Assembly: GCA_020055645.1 (NCBI GenBank)
Contig: CM034546.1
Location: 130,717,875-130,781,874 of the forward strand
Direction: 5' to 3'
Source of the DNA: Tomocerus qinae
Lineage: Eukaryota > Arthropoda > Collembola > Entomobryomorpha > Tomoceridae
Length of the DNA stretch: 64,000 bases
Position 1 is the first letter of the stretch, and each line of letters starts with the position of its first letter. The position numbers and the translations under genes are program-made. The notes below the pieces were generated by a model. That model searched no databases. It saw nothing but the letters and a program-made list of their open reading frames with translations, and was not told the DNA's origin. Of the stretch, positions 61,664 through 64,000 are shown piece by piece.

Positions 61664-62723
61664 TGTGCACAACAGCACATTCAAATTTTCTTTTATGGAT
61701 GGTACTATGGTACATTGGATATGGTGTTGAATAGAATAGTATGGCGCAAACAGTATAAGTATAGAGTATAAAGTTGAGAAATTATTGATCGATAGGAAAA
61801 CACTTGCAGTTTCAACTTTGTTAACCCGAACCCAAACTTTGCCCAAACTCTTTAGGAGTACCGGGTATATTGAAGTCATAAAATAAGTCATTTTCAGGGT
61901 CGCAGCTAGAGGGGCTGACCTTTTAACCAGAGATCTAGATCTCCCAGTTACCTTATATATTATTAATTACAATGTAATGTATTTTATTATAGGTATTTTT
62001 AGTTTTCTGTGGAATTTCATCTGACATTTTAAAAACTAATTCAGACCGAACCGGACATTTTAAAAACTTAAAAACTAAAACAGCTACAGGATACTATTAA
62101 CGATCTCTAATAAAAGTGTACAGATAGAACCAAACTGAATGTTGTAGTAATGAAAAATCCGAGAAAACCGACCTAACCAAAACTGTAAAGAAAATGGATG
62201 CCAAAAAGCTATTATGAGCCACAGATTCCAATTTTTTTTATCAAGTAGATATCTCAATAAAAATTCAAAATTACTTAACCAGTAAAATATTTAGAACCGA
62301 TTTGGCACAGACGAACCAAAAAAGTTCGACGATCCGTTAATTAAAACGTATATATATATCAGGTTACAGAGTTAATCTATTTTGACTTATAAATCTAGCG
62401 GCTTGTAACCGCTAGCTTTATATTTCCACCCTGTGCAATCTGTCTGTTTATAGTGATTGAGTTATTGAGTGTTTGTAACGGTCTGGATCACAGTACCTTT
62501 TGAATATACAATGAAATAACTCAATAATAATCCAGAATGAGTTGTAGGGACAATGACCAACTTTGAGGTCCAGATGGGCGTGGATATGACCTTTGACCTT
62601 AGAATAATTTTTTATTTTCGTCACTAGGATTAGAATAAGAAGCTTAAATTTTTTATGTATCATTAGGGCAAACTGAGATCACGTGGATAATCAGCAGCGC
62701 GGAATCAAGTTTAGATAATTCGA
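61664..62723. other. Intergenic, no feature seen
   Basis: AT-rich DNA without a supported gene or repeat. Confidence 0.5.
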
Positions 62724-63612
62724 AAACCCTAGACAGTTTGACAGTTTTACAACCATAGACAGTTTGACAGTTTTACAACCATAGACAGTTTGACAGTTTT
62801 ACAACCATAGACAGTTTGACAGTTTGAAAGTTTTACAACCATAGACAGTTTGACAGTTTTACAACCATAGACAGTTTGACAGTTTTACAACCATAGACAG
62901 TTTGACAGTTTTACAACCATAGACAGTTTGACAGTTTTACAACCATAGACAGTTTGACAGTTTTACAACCATAGACAGTTTGACAGTTTTACAACCATAG
63001 ACAGTTTGACAGTTTTACAACCATAGACAGTTTGACAGTTTTACAACCATAGACAGTTTGACAGTTTTACAACCATAGACAGTTTGACAGTTTTACAACC
63101 ATAGACAGTTTGACAGTTTTACAACCATAGACAGTTTGACAGTTTTACAACCATAGATAGTTTTACAACCATAGATAGTTTTACAACCATAGACAGTTTG
63201 ACAGTTTTACAACCATAGACAGTTTGACAGTTTTACAACCATAGACAGTTTGACAGTTTTACAACCATAGACAGTTTGACAGTTTTACAACCATAGACAG
63301 TTTGACAGTTTTACAACCATAGACAGTTTGAAAGTTTTACAACCATAGACAGTTTGACAGTTTTACAACCATAGACAGTTTGACAGTTTTACAACCATAG
63401 ACAGTTTGACAGTTTTACAACCATAGACAGTTTGACAGTTTTACAACCATAGACAGTTTGACAGTTTTACAACCATAGACAGTTTGACAGTTTTACAACC
63501 ATAGACAGTTTGACAGTTTTACAACCATAGACAGTTTGACAGTTTTACAACCATAGACAGTTTGACAGTTTTACAACCATAGACAGTTTGACAGTTTTAC
63601 AACCATAGACAT
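62724..63612. repeat. 26-bp satellite, about 34 units
   Basis: Head-to-tail copies of GACAGTTTGACAGTTTTACA plus ACCATA, almost identical to each other. Exceptions are a unit with an extra GACAGTTTGA piece near 62816, two shortened units near 63150-63190, and one G-to-A-type change (TTTGAAAG) near 63330. The low divergence means recent expansion or active homogenisation. Confidence 0.95.
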
Positions 63613-64000
63613 TTTTAGGAATCCAGCAATTTAAAAAGTAAATCTTACCGCTGCTTTAGTACAACGTTTGCCAGGGTTTATTAATGTGCTCCATTTTTCA
63701 ACGTACCGTAGTATCGAGTATTATAATATTTTGTACTTACATATTCTCAACTTCAGTTAATTATTGATCTATTCCACATGTTACGGCACTGCATACACAT
63801 GCATACACGGACTAAGTATGAAGTATAGTTAGTGCCCTAAACTTACCACCGCTTTTTTGTCTAAAATTATAATATATGTATATATGATTGATATGTATGT
63901 AATGAACACATAATAGTACAAATATTAGGAAACTTGATTATTCTTAATATACTAAAAAGACCTTCAGGTTTTGGAAACTTTTAAAGATTGAAACTAAAAA
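63613..64000. other. Right flank of the satellite
   Basis: Nothing recognised in the last 390 bases apart from a TATATGTATATATG run near 63875. Confidence 0.5.

Noticed and set aside
62724-63612. CRISPR array
   Set aside because: The units are contiguous with no unique spacers, and the context is eukaryotic.

Overview
The window is AT-rich eukaryotic DNA with short GT-AG introns, tandem chemoreceptor genes of the gustatory-receptor (Gr) and divergent ionotropic-receptor (IR) types, and very many short inverted-repeat transposons. This points to an arthropod. A springtail or other wingless hexapod is my best guess, but nothing in the sequence proves it.

Layout. 1-3732: a stretch repeated almost perfectly at 21732-25464, holding the last exons of a TPR-like gene, an intron with nested MITEs, and the first codons of a synaptobrevin (VAMP) gene. 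3733-~10600: a CACTA-like DNA transposon with two multi-exon genes, starting exactly where the first repeat copy stops. 10600-12560: intergenic DNA with a small hAT MITE. 12564-17837: a shortened, frame-broken KNTC1/Rod kinetochore gene (+). 19097-24112: the TPR-like gene (+) with a 1.6-kb foldback element in one intron and two in-frame stops. 25437-26820: the second VAMP copy, interrupted by a 1-kb palindromic element. 28375-36465: transposons side by side, including an incomplete LTR retrotransposon (29617-35327, minus orientation). 38949-40997: a secreted DOMON protein with a long mucin-like repeat tail (+). 42318-44211: more transposons, one nested in another. 44369-53239: a minus-strand chemoreceptor block, IR - Gr - IR. 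54140-54613: a small Gly-rich secreted protein (-). 55644-59979: a complete 10-exon ATIC gene (-), the best-preserved gene here. 61235-63612: a GC-word foldback element and a 26-bp satellite of about 34 units.

The genes do not form an operon. ATIC (purine synthesis), KNTC1 (spindle checkpoint) and VAMP (membrane fusion) are unrelated housekeeping functions, while the receptor block is a typical fast-evolving tandem array. The main themes are decay and transposition: several conserved genes (KNTC1, the TPR-like gene, VAMP, both IRs) carry frame breaks or insertions, whereas ATIC, the Gr gene and the DOMON gene splice cleanly. I found no convincing new molecular system. The strongest leads are the near-identical repeat whose copies differ only by single-base indels, and the VAMP gene broken by a different transposon in each copy.
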